Assembly: GCA_012932295.1 (NCBI GenBank)
Contig: JAAONU010000013.1
Span: 9,016,821-9,080,820, forward strand
Reading direction: 5' to 3'
Source: Cyclina sinensis
Taxonomy: Eukaryota; Mollusca; Bivalvia; Venerida; Veneridae
DNA length: 64,000 bases
The position numbers and the translations under genes are program-made. Under the pieces are notes generated by a model, which did no database searches, was not told the origin of the DNA, and saw only the letters and a list, made by a program, of their open reading frames with translations. Below, piece after piece: positions 31,831 to 43,683 of this stretch. Position 1 is the stretch's first letter; the number at the start of each line of letters is the position of its first letter.

Positions 31831-31975
31831 CTAGCAGGCTGTGTTTGCAGGTCTCTCCTGTGTGGAGTCGGCACTGGATGGAACGGAACGAATATTCGTC
31901 GAGGTGTCATCGTTAGAGTTCATACTAGGCAGAGTGTTGTTATTAAATGGGACCCCTGTATATTCTGCATAGCTG
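31831..31975 (-). pseudogene. LINE C ORF1 C-terminal remnant
   Basis: The frame reads YTGVPFNNNTLPSMNSNDDTST and a Ser/Pro-rich tail ending in TAG at 31831-31833, in the same frame as ORF2 downstream. Relic A ORF1 ends with a similarly polar tail (up to 2273). Upstream the frame closes at a TAA near 31990, which I take as the 5' truncation boundary. Confidence 0.65.
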
Positions 31976-32097
31976 TGAAAACAAAGCAATTAACTTTTTA
32001 TGACCCAGTCAATGATAAAGTTGAGACAAATAGCAAAATTTTATGGCAAGTGATCTTACGAATTGATTGTATTACTTTTGATCAGTCAGACTTGTGA
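31976..32097 (+). CDS. Possible host terminal exon next to LINE C
   Basis: A TGTATATTCTGCATAG acceptor-like site precedes an open stretch translating as VKTKQLTFYDPVNDKVE and ending ILRIDCITFDQSDL-TGA (32095-32097). An AATAAA follows near 32217. The composition is protein-like and unrelated to the LINE. The upstream part of the + ORF (31795-31975) is antisense to LINE ORF1 and is not real. The family is unknown. It could be a chance ORF. Confidence 0.3.
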
Positions 32098-32867
32098 AAA
32101 CATTATGTAATAGCTTGTTCCAATTAACATGTCTGAATGATTTTTAGTTAAGAAGCTTCCATGCAGATACATATTTTAATTAGATAATTAAATGTAATGG
32201 ATCTATTTATGATGAAAATAAAAATCATTAGACTTCTAAATGTGAACAAATTATTAAAAATTCAAAAGAAAAAAAAAACAATGTCTTTGTGTTATGATTT
32301 TGACATAGGTTTTAGGGCTTCTTCATATTATTTGTTCTTTGATCATTATAGTTTTATTTTCAAAAAAAAGTAGAATGAATAAGCCAAGAAAAAAAAGGTA
32401 TGCACTTTTAATAAAAAAATCATAGATCTAGTCAAATATTACTTACACGTACCTCAAGCAAAATATACCACAGACAAATAAGCAACACATCACTGTAAGG
32501 AGAATGTTTTTTTTGTAAAAAAATCTCTCGATTGGTGTTAGTTAATCAAGTCTTCAAACAAACTGCATCGGATAAAAATAACCATGTTCAAAATCTTTTT
32601 GGATCAGTTACTTGAAAAATATCTCTTAGTCTAGATATTTTCACTGATGTATCTTTTAATCCTATAACCCTGATTAAACTAGCCTATATATAATATTGCT
32701 CATTGGCTTCGTAATTCCATCAAAATTTCAAATTATTCATTTAAAAAACTTCAATGTATAATTATGCATGATGTTAGTTTTACTTGTTCAATTTTTTTTT
32801 TACTATATGCAGTCTACATTTCACTTTCCATCATGATTTTAAAGTTTTTTTTAAAAAAATCCAGGCA
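32098..32867. other. No recognisable feature; possible 3' UTR
   Basis: AT-rich sequence with poly-A/T runs. Nothing coding is supported. Confidence 0.35.
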
Positions 32868-33087
32868 GCTGTGTAAAGTGGCTAGGGATAAATGTGCGTC
32901 ACTTCCGGTTTCGCTCGTGACAAGTGCGCGCGACCATGTGCGTAAAATATGGATTTTAATTTGCTATAAAAAACATCTTTTAGATGAAAAATACGTGCGG
33001 AATTTTGTAAAACAGTCATAGTAAGATATATATTTTTCGCTCATATGAAAATTTCGAGGTCAAAAATTCGTGTCACGTGACCTTTAA
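32868..33087 (-). repeat. MITE-like repeat, copy 2 (inverted to 26794-27025)
   Basis: Ends CGTGTCACGTGACCTTTAA, the inverse of the start of copy 1. It contains TAGGGATAAATGTGCGTCAC, matching the inner block. GC-rich segment 32890-32945 includes a CACTTCCGG string. Confidence 0.65.
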
Positions 33088-33189
33088 GTGCTGAATTAAA
33101 TGAAACGTTACAGGAATATTCATATATTTCCAAAATTGCGAGGATAGATATTTTTTAAGTTTTAACCCTTTAATTTTGTGACTTATAGT

Positions 33190-33420
33190 TGTACAGGGGC
33201 AGATACAGGATAGGGCTGCTGACATGAAGGGTAGAACCACATTGGGGTGGGTACGGGAGGGGTGTCCCCTCCGGTTGGTGGGGGTACCTGGGGCCTCCCC
33301 CCGGAAAATTTGAAAAATGAAGGTCTAAAATGGTGCTTTCAGTTTTGGGCCTTTTATTGCATTCATTATAGCACAGATTACCAAACAACAGACAACAAGA
33401 TAATATACAACCTTATAAAT
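33190..33420. repeat. GC-rich dispersed-repeat-like fragment
   Basis: A locally GC-rich block (GGGGTGTCCCCTCC, CCTGGGGCCTCCCCCC, GGAAAATTTGAAAAAT) in AT-rich surroundings. This type of block is common as repeat sequence in marine invertebrate genomes, but I could not assign a family. Confidence 0.4.
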
Positions 33421-34689
33421 CTTTAGTACTCAGATATAAATGCTAAAAAGATCAAGATATTTAATTCATCTGCTGAGAACTACAAATTACAAATTGACAA
33501 ACAGTCCCTATGAAATTTCACATAAAGCATGCTTATATTCAAGTTTAAAATTCATAATTCATCTAATACATGGAGTTCAAAAATATTGGCAACAAAAATA
33601 TAAAACCAATTGACCTTTTTTCTATTTTTTTTCAGTATTTTGAACAAAAAAATGGACAAGTCAATTAAATTACATTCGTTCAGTAATTTTTTGTTTGTTT
33701 CAATGTAATATTCTTCTTCATATAACATACACATTTTATTAAACTCATGTACAAAATGTACACATTTTTCATACAATGTAACCTGAAAGTATCAGTTCTT
33801 AAAAAAAATTGCAAGTCCATTTCCACATGTAAGCTAACTGCTAACTTTATCAAAGCTTCGCTGCTTTTTGTAACTGTTATTTTCATTGGATGATTGTAAA
33901 ATGATCAGCCAATCAAATACAACGTTCCAACGGTCATGTCAATCAGGCGTGTACAACTTGTTGATCTATAATTACACTCTCACTGCACCCCTGAAGCCCG
34001 TGGCTGAATCCGCGGCTGTATAACCTATATTTAAACTCGTGTATAGGCTGTTTTTAGCAAGCAGCTAAGTAATGCTTCGAACGAATTTCCATGAAACTTG
34101 GAATGCAGATTCGATGACATATTAAAAAGCACAGACCATGTTATAGGCTAGCACGTGTTTTAGGGAACATTCATCGTGTCCAACGAGTTTTGTTTTGTTT
34201 TGTAAAACTTTAGTTCGGCAAAATCAATGTCATTTGGTTGCTTTCGTAAATGAACTGCAACGGTTGTCAGAACATGGTTATTATTAAAAACAACCGCATG
34301 GGAAATCAACTTAACCCGCGAGGAAAATGCTGCTTTTACGTTCTTGTCGTGTGTGAATTAAAATTCTGTTAGTGCATAGCAACACTGAAAAATTGTTCGA
34401 ACGTATTTAAAAGAAACACTGGTTAGTCTTGAAAAGTCAATAAAATGACTCCCTGCAATATTAAAACTCGGCAATATCGTTGCTACAACATAAAAAAACA
34501 AAACGCTGTGTTCAGAAAACACATATGCCCCACTAAGCATAGTTTGTCATGATACAAATTTAAAATGACAATACAGTGGTAAAACAGCAACTGAAATCAC
34601 AAGTTAGTATGGAAATAACTTTCTAGTGCCAGAATCTCTACTGAAAAGAATTAAACATAAAAATCAAGTAAAGTAACTTATAATCTAGG
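33421..34689. other. No recognisable feature
   Basis: AT-rich; the small ORFs present are Phe/Lys-rich without a recognisable family. Confidence 0.4.
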
Positions 34690-35232
34690 ACCATAAAGAG
34701 CAGATTATTCAAGAAAAAAAATGTTGCAACAATTATCAAACTTTTCAAGGCCACAACTTTGTACTTGAAAGTTAACAAAATTCCAACTAGCTGATTGTTT
34801 CATCTAGACGGGTTCATATCCTTCGTACTGTTAAGTATCAGGCCACTCCTAATAAATACAAAAGAGGATAGTTTCCAAGAAAAAAGGTAGCCACAGATAT
34901 GTCACTTGTCAGGTCATGACCTGTGCACTGTTAAGTGTGTAAACTTTCATGCCACTGCTATTTGTACAAACTGAGAAATATCCAACTTCCTGAAACAGGT
35001 TAACCATTTCTCTAAGTACAAAATGGGGAGATTACACAAGAAATAAGGTAGCTACAGTTATGTAACTTGTCAGGGTCATGACCTGTGCACTGTTATGTGT
35101 GTAAACTTTCATGCAACTGCTCTTTGTAAAAACTGAGAAATATCCAACTTGCCGAAACAGGTTTACCGGACGGACATACGGACGCACGAACGTACGGTTC
35201 AATCGCTAGATAACGGGGGCATAAAAATGCAC
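34690..35232. mobile_element. Pearl-like fragment, ~162-bp core repeats
   Basis: Two clear core repeats (GTCATGACCTGTGCACTG at about 34913 and 35075) and one or two more diverged ones upstream are followed by a CGGACATACGGACGCACGAACG-type degenerate microsatellite (35166-35195) and AACGGGGGCATAAAAA. Layout equals the other pearl-like elements but the core sequence differs and lacks AAGGTCAAGGTCA. Confidence 0.6.
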
Positions 35233-36805
35233 TTACACAAGGAATTCGCTCGATAATTTTCTCCGCCTACTTATTGTATCTGTTACCTGTCAGACAATGA
35301 AGAGGTCAAACTTATATGATGCAAACTTAGAAGAAATCAGGTGAAATATTCTCAGAGACTGTTCACGCAGCGTGTTATTGGCGGAAAGCATAACAGAATG
35401 CAGATGTTTATCTTAATTCTGTTTCCCTCGTAATTCAAGCTTAAACCATGGAAAATGTTATTCATCTGCCATTCAGCTGACCACATAATCACATAATGTA
35501 TGAAAAGAACTTGACAACTTTTTTTGTAAACAATATATGACAGACGCCACGGGGAAAAGTACACACGGACATGTTTGTTGATGACTTGGTGAAATACATG
35601 ACTGTCTTTCAACGAAACAAACAAATACTTTATGCTGGGATCATTTTCTCCTTTTTTCTGTTCAGTTATCCCTGTGTCCGCAAGGTTACAGGTGATTTTG
35701 TACAATATGTATATTTAACCTATTGTATATTTCAGCTTGCATTAATCGACAATACAAGGAAAACTCGCCTGTTATAAGGTGGTCGATATCAAATAGGAGC
35801 CTCCGGAGTCTTAAAAACTATTTTCCAACATTTGAGAGTATTAAGAATATCATAGAAATATAATTTAGGAAAAATCAATTTTCCTAACAAATGACTTTGG
35901 AAATGTACACTGGCAGACAGATAGAATAATTTTTCGTAGTACTCTTTTTTTCACTTGCAGCCTAGACTCACAATGTACATGCATTATTTTCATGAACTTG
36001 ATGTTAGAGAAAATAATTATTCTCTTATAGTAAATTGCTTTTGCATTACGTACAGGAATGTAACACATTGTAAATGTCATATTGTCTGTTTCAATCATTC
36101 ATAAATCCTAAACACGTCTTTTGATGAATTAAAGGTAAATTGATTGAGATGGTGTTCCATCTTATTGATTAACTGTGTCTATATTAAGACATCAGACGAC
36201 TATTGAAAGTTTCATCAAAGGAGGAAATATTACCAAAATACAATGTAATCATTTTTAGGCAAGACAGAGGATCCTCTTTCAACATAAAATCTAAACATTT
36301 TTAAATAAGCAACAGTAGTTTGCATCAAGTCAGTTGCATACATTGTTAAGGATTCTGTTTCATTATGTGTCAAGTTTATCAAGGGGCAGATAATCTTGAT
36401 ATTTTATGTTTTTACGCAGAGACTTGTGATCCTAAAGTGTTGATGTTTTGCTTGTTTTCTATATATAGTGCATATTTACAGGTTCATTTTCTGTTGTTTT
36501 TTATTTCTAGCTGACCTCTTTGGTTGAAAATGAGATGAACCTCATTTAATTTGACGTATCTCAAAAGTTGTATTTTTTTAATTCAGTCAGGGTAATACGA
36601 AGATTATAGAATGAAATGATAGAAAAAAATATTAAAATGACCTATTTTTATTTGACCTAATTAGGGATGACAGAACAAAGCGTCAGTGGAATAATAATTA
36701 CAAAATATGTATTACAGCGGTTCGTGCACTCTTCAAAGGCTATCTTAATACGTTAATCAAATATGCAAAACATGACGTGTTTGAAGACAGCTCTTGTATA
36801 CGTTA
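35233..36805. other. No recognisable feature
   Basis: Small ORFs on both strands (for example 35352-35705 minus) have no family resemblance. No repeat was seen. Confidence 0.4.
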
Positions 36806-36808
36806 CAC

Positions 36809-36841
<33 letters not shown>

Positions 36842-36905
36842 TATAATAATAATTATAGCAATAATAGTGATAAAGATAATAAAGATAATAATAATAAAAG
36901 TAATA
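36806..36905. repeat. (ATA)n trinucleotide repeat
   Basis: Long ATA run with ATT/GATA interruptions. The poly-Ile and poly-Asn ORFs here are artefacts. Confidence 0.95.
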
Positions 36906-39900
36906 AAAAAAATTCTGCAGTCAGTTCATCAATATGCATCTGGATTCCCACGAGCATCAGGAGAATTTTGCAACTTTTGTTCTATTACAAAAATGGTAAT
37001 ATTTCATTGTTAACCCAGTTTAAAGCTCTACTGAGAATAATTACCGAATTGTAGTGCAGAATTGCAATAAACTATTCCCATATGGAAACTGGCTGTAAAA
37101 TGTGTTTGTTTCTTATACTTTCTAACTCAATTTCTGTCTCAAATTTTGAAACTGTTATAATGATATTGTTTTCCTTGTGTCGTTTCTGATGAAATATTTT
37201 GGGTAAGCAGATGTGACCTGGAAGCTCAATTCTCCACCAGTAATCGGATTGCGAGTACAAAATGAAAGTAACAGATATATAAACACTTTAAGACATCATG
37301 GTCAGTTTTTATGAACATTAAATACATATAATCCGTTTGCTGATTGATTAAAGATGAATTGGCTTTGACTTTACGGTATCTAATTGATTTACAATATCAG
37401 AAAAAGTTACGACATAATTGTGACGACCGAAAATATCTCGCGTGACGATGTCAGGGAGAAAAAACAAAAGACTATGTCAGCAATTCGATTAAACAAATAC
37501 ACATTATTCAAAGGTATTTTTTTAACAATATGAAAAACCCGTCTGCTTGAGACAAATTCAAACTGTCACAAAAATTTCCAAGATTTATTCAATGATTTCA
37601 ATCCGTATATTCTGCCACACAAGGGATACAAAAATATCCCGTGCAGTGATAAGAAAAAAAAACCAGTACGTTCTGAAAACTTATGTTTGTCTACGTCAGA
37701 TTGTCTTAAGTGCTAGAAACAAATTTTTGCGACTATTCTTAATCAGCCTAACGTGACAAATAAACATGACACTGAATCTTCTGATTAACAAGCGGTGGCT
37801 TATAAGCACTTTTCAAAACTTATAGATCCAACCTGTAGTAGTGTTTAGATACTTCAAGGAAGGTTTTCTGTTATAAAGATTACAATGTATCTAGACGATA
37901 CAGTCACCATGTATAGTCTCATTCGAACTTAAAACACAGGCGAAATACACCATTAGCTAACGTAGTAACAGCTAAAACGCACTAGAACTTCAAACGTACT
38001 ACAGAACTTCAAACATATTTGGTTAATGTAACGAGTAAAAAAAAAAAAAAAAAAAAACTAGAACTTCAAATATTTCTAACATACAATTTTACAAAAAGGA
38101 CACAGGTACAATTTCTCTGTAGCTCCTCAATCTAATGAAACTTCTTTTATTTAAATCAAAATAAAAAAAAATCCTATTGCATGTATATTCCTATTAATTC
38201 TAATTTCGACTTGTGATGTTTCCGGGGGCTTCGTAAATATAAAACTCATGAGACAAGCATTGCATAAAAGCACATTTTGTTGAAACATGCAAAAACTTGG
38301 CAAGTAAAAAGGTCTTTATTTTAGCATCAAAATGTTGTCCCCAGGGGGTTGTCATTGTCCTTGAGAAATATAGACGTGTAAAATCGCGAAAAGAATGAAT
38401 AAATAAAATTGCAGTTAAACCGACATCAAATCGACAAACTTATTATGTCTTCCTGTACGAACTGGTTTTGCCCGACACAGTGGTTCAGTATGTGATAGTT
38501 TGGCGATGTTATTCAATAACGTTTTGTTTAATTCTTAGCGTGTAATGAAAACTGAGAGTCTATTGTACACATATATACACCATCGATTTTAACACCATTG
38601 TATATAAATTTCGGGCCGTACGCTAGGTTTTTTAAAAAGCTTAGCTTGTCGAAGGTATTATTATCCGAAAGAACCTGACTCATACAAATGAACAATTTTA
38701 AACAGAATAGAAGATTAAAAATGTTCGCATTATCCGAAAGAACTTGCATAAATGAACAATTTAAAAAAAACCCAAAAAAAAACCTTAATATATCTTGAAC
38801 TTAAAAAAGGAAGGACATTGATTAATATCATACTTCCTGACCCATTTTTATTACCTAAATTTCACTTTTCATTTGAAAACTAGCAATTCATGTAAAGTAG
38901 ATATTCTACATTGGCATTGCACATCGCAACGGAAAACCCTAGTTCTTCACAGTTCATCTACAATTACTTTATATCGAGTCGTACTAGCAAGTGCTGAGGC
39001 GTACCAAATTTGTCAGTTACTTGCGCTCTACATGACAAGTGGATATAACGTGAATGCCAAAAGTAATCAAAACAAGAAAATAAGAACAATAATGACTTCA
39101 GAGTAGATTTATGAACTTAAACGTCTTATTTTTATCAAAGTTTCAACATAATGCTGCATTTTTCTAGCATTAGTATCTGTTACTGTTATCTTTATTCAAC
39201 TGGGTATATGTAGCGGGTCAGTTACTCATTGCCTGCCTGTCGTTCTGTCTCTAGTCCTCACATGAGACAGAGAAGTATTTAGTACAATTTTCCAAGAGTT
39301 TTAAACTGTTCAAACCGTTTTACAAAGTATTGAGCTCTGGTTTCAATCGTTTGGTAAAATGTCGTTTGGTTTCATTTTCTCGTTTGGAAAAAAAAAGAAA
39401 ACGAGAAAAGACTTTTTAGTTGATAAACTCTCCGCATTGGTTACCTCCATTCAGTACAGTTGTCTTGCCATCAGAAACGTTGTATAAAGAATGCATTATT
39501 GTAACTGTTTTCAATTTTGATAAATCCGTGTGTGAATTTCTTTATCTTTGCATTCAGAATTAGTGGGTTATCTTATCAAGTATGATATACAACTGTTAAA
39601 TTCTTCATACATTACCTTACATTCCACTATCAATTTGTCCCACAAAGAAGTATGCAAAATGAAACATAAGAACATTAAAATATGTCTGTAATGTTTTATT
39701 TCTAGCAATATCAGACGAGACTGAAATATTGGCACTGTCACTTTTAGCTTAAATGGTAGTTATTATCTATTACAAATAATTTTCAATAGTGAGTCAGGAC
39801 GGCAACTGTCTCTTTTGAAATGATTCGGCATCAGGGGGTGCTAAGGAAAATATGTACATGATCCTTAGAACGCATAATCTCAAACTGTTTATAGCTATTT

Positions 39901-40273
39901 TATAAACAAAACTCCAAATTTTTTAAATGGATAAAAATTTTCATTGTATTTTCAGATGAAAATCATTGCATCGGTTCTTTTTTTCAGTTTAAATCAGTTA
40001 AGACTTCTGAGTTTGACCATCTTAATCGCATACTAAATTGTAATAGTAATTGAAAAGTGACTTAATTTTGCTCTGCATACGTGTTCTATTTTTGAAATAC
40101 GCACGAAGGAGACTTGCTTATGTTTTGTCATATATTTTTTGATTTGGAGCCAGAATTTGCAAGAATGACTTTTTACTGTTTAAAGAATGTGTTAATGTCG
40201 GATACGGTTAGAAAAAAAAACGATTCAGGTTTGTATTAATTGTAATTATCACCAATCTTTGAAAGTAACTATT
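36906..40273. other. No recognisable gene; minor local repeats
   Basis: AT-rich. A poly-A run lies near 38037-38057. An ATTATCCGAAAGAAC...AATGAACAATTT segment is duplicated at about 38660-38700 and 38730-38765. No coding feature is supported. Confidence 0.45.
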
Positions 40274-41359
40274 AAACAAGAAACATGGCAATGCCACGAA
40301 ACCAGGTTTTCAAAAATGTTGTTCTGATTCTATACTATAGTATGAATTTTGGAATGAAGATTGCTATGAATATTCAAAAGATTATAACATGACATGAAGG
40401 AAAAGATAATATTCATGAGAATACATGATAATGAGTAGGATGTAAATTTCGGCTAACAATACTGTCTGCAAGGAGTATACTTAATAATGAGACAACAATT
40501 TCTGCACGTCATCTTGATGTGGTAAACATTTGTCTGAAGTTTCATCAAAATTCTTCAAAGGGTTGAAGAGTTACAGAGCGGACAGGATTTTCAATGTTAA
40601 TGTCACTGTGACCTTGACCTTGGAGCCATCAAAATTCTTCAAAGGGTTGAAGAGTTACAGAGCGGACAGGATTTTCAATGTTAATGTCACTGTGACCTTG
40701 ACCTTGGAGCCAGCCATGCGGAACATGCGTTCTGCACGTCATCTTGATGTGGTAAACATTTGTCTGAAGTTTCATCAAAATTCTTCAAAGGGTTGAAGAG
40801 TTACAGAGCGGACAGGATTTTCAATGTTAATGTCACTGTGACCTTGACCTTGGAGCCAGCCATGCGGAACATGCGTTCTGCACGTCATCTTGATGTGGTA
40901 AACATTTGTCTGAAGTTTCATCAAAATTCTTCAAAGGGTTGAAGAGTTACAGAGCGGACAGGATTTTCAATGTTAATGTCACTGTGACCTTGACCTTGGA
41001 GCCAGCCATGCGGAACATGCGTTCTGCACGTCATCTTGATGTGGTAAACATTTGTCTGAAGTTTCATCAAAATTCTTCAAAGGGTTGAAGAGTTACAGAG
41101 CGGACACAATTTCGTTTGACGCCCGCCCATCACAGGATTTTCAATGTTAATGTCACTGTGACCTTGACCTTGGAGCCAGCCATGCGGAACATGCGTTCTG
41201 CACGTCATCTTGATGTGGTAAACATTTGTCTGAAGTTTCATCAAAATTCTTCAAAGGGTTGAAGAGTTACAGAGCGGACACAATTTCGTTTGACGCCCGC
41301 CCATCCGCCCGCCATACCCCAATCTAATAACCAGGATTTTCAAAATTGAAAACCTGGTT
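40274..41359 (+). mobile_element. Pearl-like element with near-identical 146-bp core repeats
   Basis: The left end AAACAAGAAACATGGCAATGCC leads to AACCAGGTTTTC (40300). Core repeats with GTGACCTTGACCTTGG at 40608, 40692, 40838, 40984 and 41158 are almost identical, with spacing 84, 146, 146 and 174; the last carries a 28-bp insert. A CGCCCGCC block precedes a terminal hairpin AACCAGG/CCTGGTT at 41329-41359. The identical ~60-residue ORFs are repeat artefacts. The array is young compared with 15411-16733. Confidence 0.8.
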
Positions 41360-41805
41360 AAAAAGTGCAGATGTTTGCCACTGACTGTTCCAAGGCGGTA
41401 GCCCCTCGGGTTTTCTTCTTCATTATTTTTTGTTGTGTCTTTTTTATAGGTCTATAAATAAATTTATGCTCTCTTTTCAGCTACTTTTTGACTGTGTAGA
41501 GAGGCTGTGTTTTTTTACTGTGTTTTTTCCTGATAGGCATTTTTTTAATTTACTACATTCAAGCACGGTGTATATATTGCATTGCTTAGCATTCTTTGCA
41601 TTCTAATTTCTACTGGAGAAGCGTTTGTAATGCTATGCATTTCATAGCATGATTGTTTTAAACATATTCTTTGAAAATTCACCATTTGCAATATTTTCTT
41701 GTGAAGAATAATTTTGGCAGTGATCCCTTCCATTAGACCAGAGCTTTTAGTCATAATTGGTCAGAACAAAATCTACTTCACCTAAATATGAAATAGGTGT
41801 AATTA
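41360..41805. other. Spacer between two pearl-like elements
   Basis: No feature is supported. The small minus-strand ORF (41545-41754) is unremarkable. Confidence 0.4.
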
Positions 41806-43683
41806 TACCCCCACCACAAAATGTGGGGGGGGGGGGGGGGCTATAATGGATTCGCTTTGTCGCGTCCGTCCGTCGGTCGGTCGGTCCGTCCGTCCGTCTC
41901 CATTATCGTGTCCGCTCTATAAATCCTATACCAACTGAAGGATTTTCTTCAAACTTGGCTGAAATGTTCACCTCAACAAGAGAATGTGCAGAACCCATGT
42001 TGCCCATGTGTCAGCTCAAGGTCAAGGTCACAATTGAAGGTCAAATATCAAACAATCAAATATTAGACATTATGTCGTGTCCGCTCTGTAAGTCCTACAC
42101 TCATTGAAAGATTTTCTTTAATCTTGGCTCAAATGTTCACCTCAACAAGGGGATGTGCACAACCCATGTTGCCCATGTGTCAGCTCAAGGTCAAGGTCAC
42201 AATTGAAGGTCAAATATCAAACAATCAAATATTAGACATTATGTCGTGTCCGCTCTGTAAGTCCTACACTAATTGAAAGATTTTCTTTAATCTTGGCTCA
42301 AATGTTCACCTCAACAAGGGGATGTGCAGAACCCATGTTACCCTTTTGCCGGCTTAAGGTCAAGGTCACACTTGAAGGTCAAAAATTGACTTAGAAAATA
42401 TTCTTAAATTTTAACATGTATTTGAATATTTCTGAAACTAGAAAACGTATATGCTTGAAACTTAAAATATATATGAAGTGTCTTAATTAGGATATGCAGG
42501 TCAAGTTTCGTAACTCTGTATTGCATTTTCACAAAGTTATGCCCCTTTTTAAGTCTTCAAATTTACATACAATCAAATATTAGATAATATGTCCTGTCCG
42601 CTCTATAAATCCTATACTAATGGAAGGATTTTCTTCAAACTTGACTCAAATGTTCAACTCAACAAGGTTATGTGCAGAACCCATGTTACCTTTGTGCCGG
42701 CTTAAGGTCAAGGTCACACTTGAAGGTCAAAAATTGACTTAGAAAATATTCTTAAATTCTAACATGTACTTGAATATTTCTGAAACTAGCACAGGTATTT
42801 GCTTGAAACTTAAAAGATATATGAGGTATCACAAGTAAGATAGGCAGGTCAAGTTGTATAACTCTGTATTGCATTTTGACAAAGTTATGTCCCTTTTTAA
42901 GTCTTAATTTACTTACAATCAATACTAGACAATATATCATGTCCGCTCTATAAATTCTATACTAATGGAAGGATATTCTTCAAACTTGACTCAAATGTTA
43001 ATCCCAACTGGGCAATGTGCAGAACCCATCTTACCCTTGTGCCAGCTTAAGGCCAAGGCCACACTTGAAGGTCAAAAATTGACTTAGAAAATGTTCTGAA
43101 ATTTTAACATGTACTTGAATATTTCTAAAACTAGAACAGATAATCATTTGAAACTTCAAATATATACGAGGTGTCGCAAGTAAGATATGCAGGTCAAGTT
43201 TCATAACTAAAAAAAGTGTGGGGGATAACTTTGTATTGTATTTTGACGAGGTTATGTCCATTTTTATGTCTTTAAATTTATTTACTATAATATTTCTTAA
43301 ACCAGAACTTACAGATATTTACTTGAAACTTAAAATTTATATGAATGGTTACAAGCAAGCTCAGATGACGAAAATTCTACAATTCCGTTGAATTATGACA
43401 CAAGTTATGCCCCTTTTAGGCTTAGAAAATGTTCTGATATGACCATTAATACTTAAATGTTTCTGAAACTAGAACAGATATTCATGAAAATGAAAGGTTA
43501 TTTGTAACTGTTTCGAACATGATTTGACAATATATATTTATACTATTACCTGTACAATTTGATTTTTTTTCACCAGAGATAATTTCTTTTTATGTATATG
43601 TATTTGTGCCTCTAAAGTGATTCCCTTAACCACCTTTCCATGTCGTCTTCTGTCAAGGACATTGGTGGGGGTATGAATCGCAT
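41806..43683. mobile_element. Pearl-like element with TACCCCCACCA inverted ends
   Basis: Ends TACCCCCACCA (41806-41816) and TGGTGGGGGTA (43673-43683) are inverted. The left end forms a hairpin with the adjacent G-run. A (TCGG)n(TCCG)n microsatellite follows at about 41865-41897. Core repeats with AAGGTCAAGG lie at 42018, 42187, 42356 and 42714 and a decayed one (AAGGCCAAGG) at 43049; the first two spacings are exactly 169 bp. The unit appears to lengthen to ~350 bp by an added 3' segment. No ORF is supported. Confidence 0.78.

Larger units (their letters stand above)
28248..31975 (-). mobile_element. 5'-truncated young APE-type LINE (copy C)
   Basis: Minus-strand non-LTR retrotransposon. A 23-T run at 28248-28270 is a poly(A) tail on the element strand, unless the element continues to the (GAACA)4 tail at 27566. 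ORF2 is fully open and only the C-terminal ~47 codons of ORF1 remain, so insertion was 5' truncated but recent. No convincing target-site duplication was found. It shares its family with relic A at 1530-4537. Confidence 0.88.

Noticed and set aside
31795..31975. First 60 codons of the + ORF ending at 32097
   Set aside because: This part is antisense to the end of LINE ORF1 and start of ORF2, so only the segment after the acceptor-like site was considered.
36777..37054. Poly-Ile and poly-Asn ORFs
   Set aside because: Produced by an (ATA)n microsatellite read in two frames.
40530..41088. Three identical 60-codon ORFs
   Set aside because: They are the same frame of a near-identical 146-bp core repeat and have no ATG of their own.
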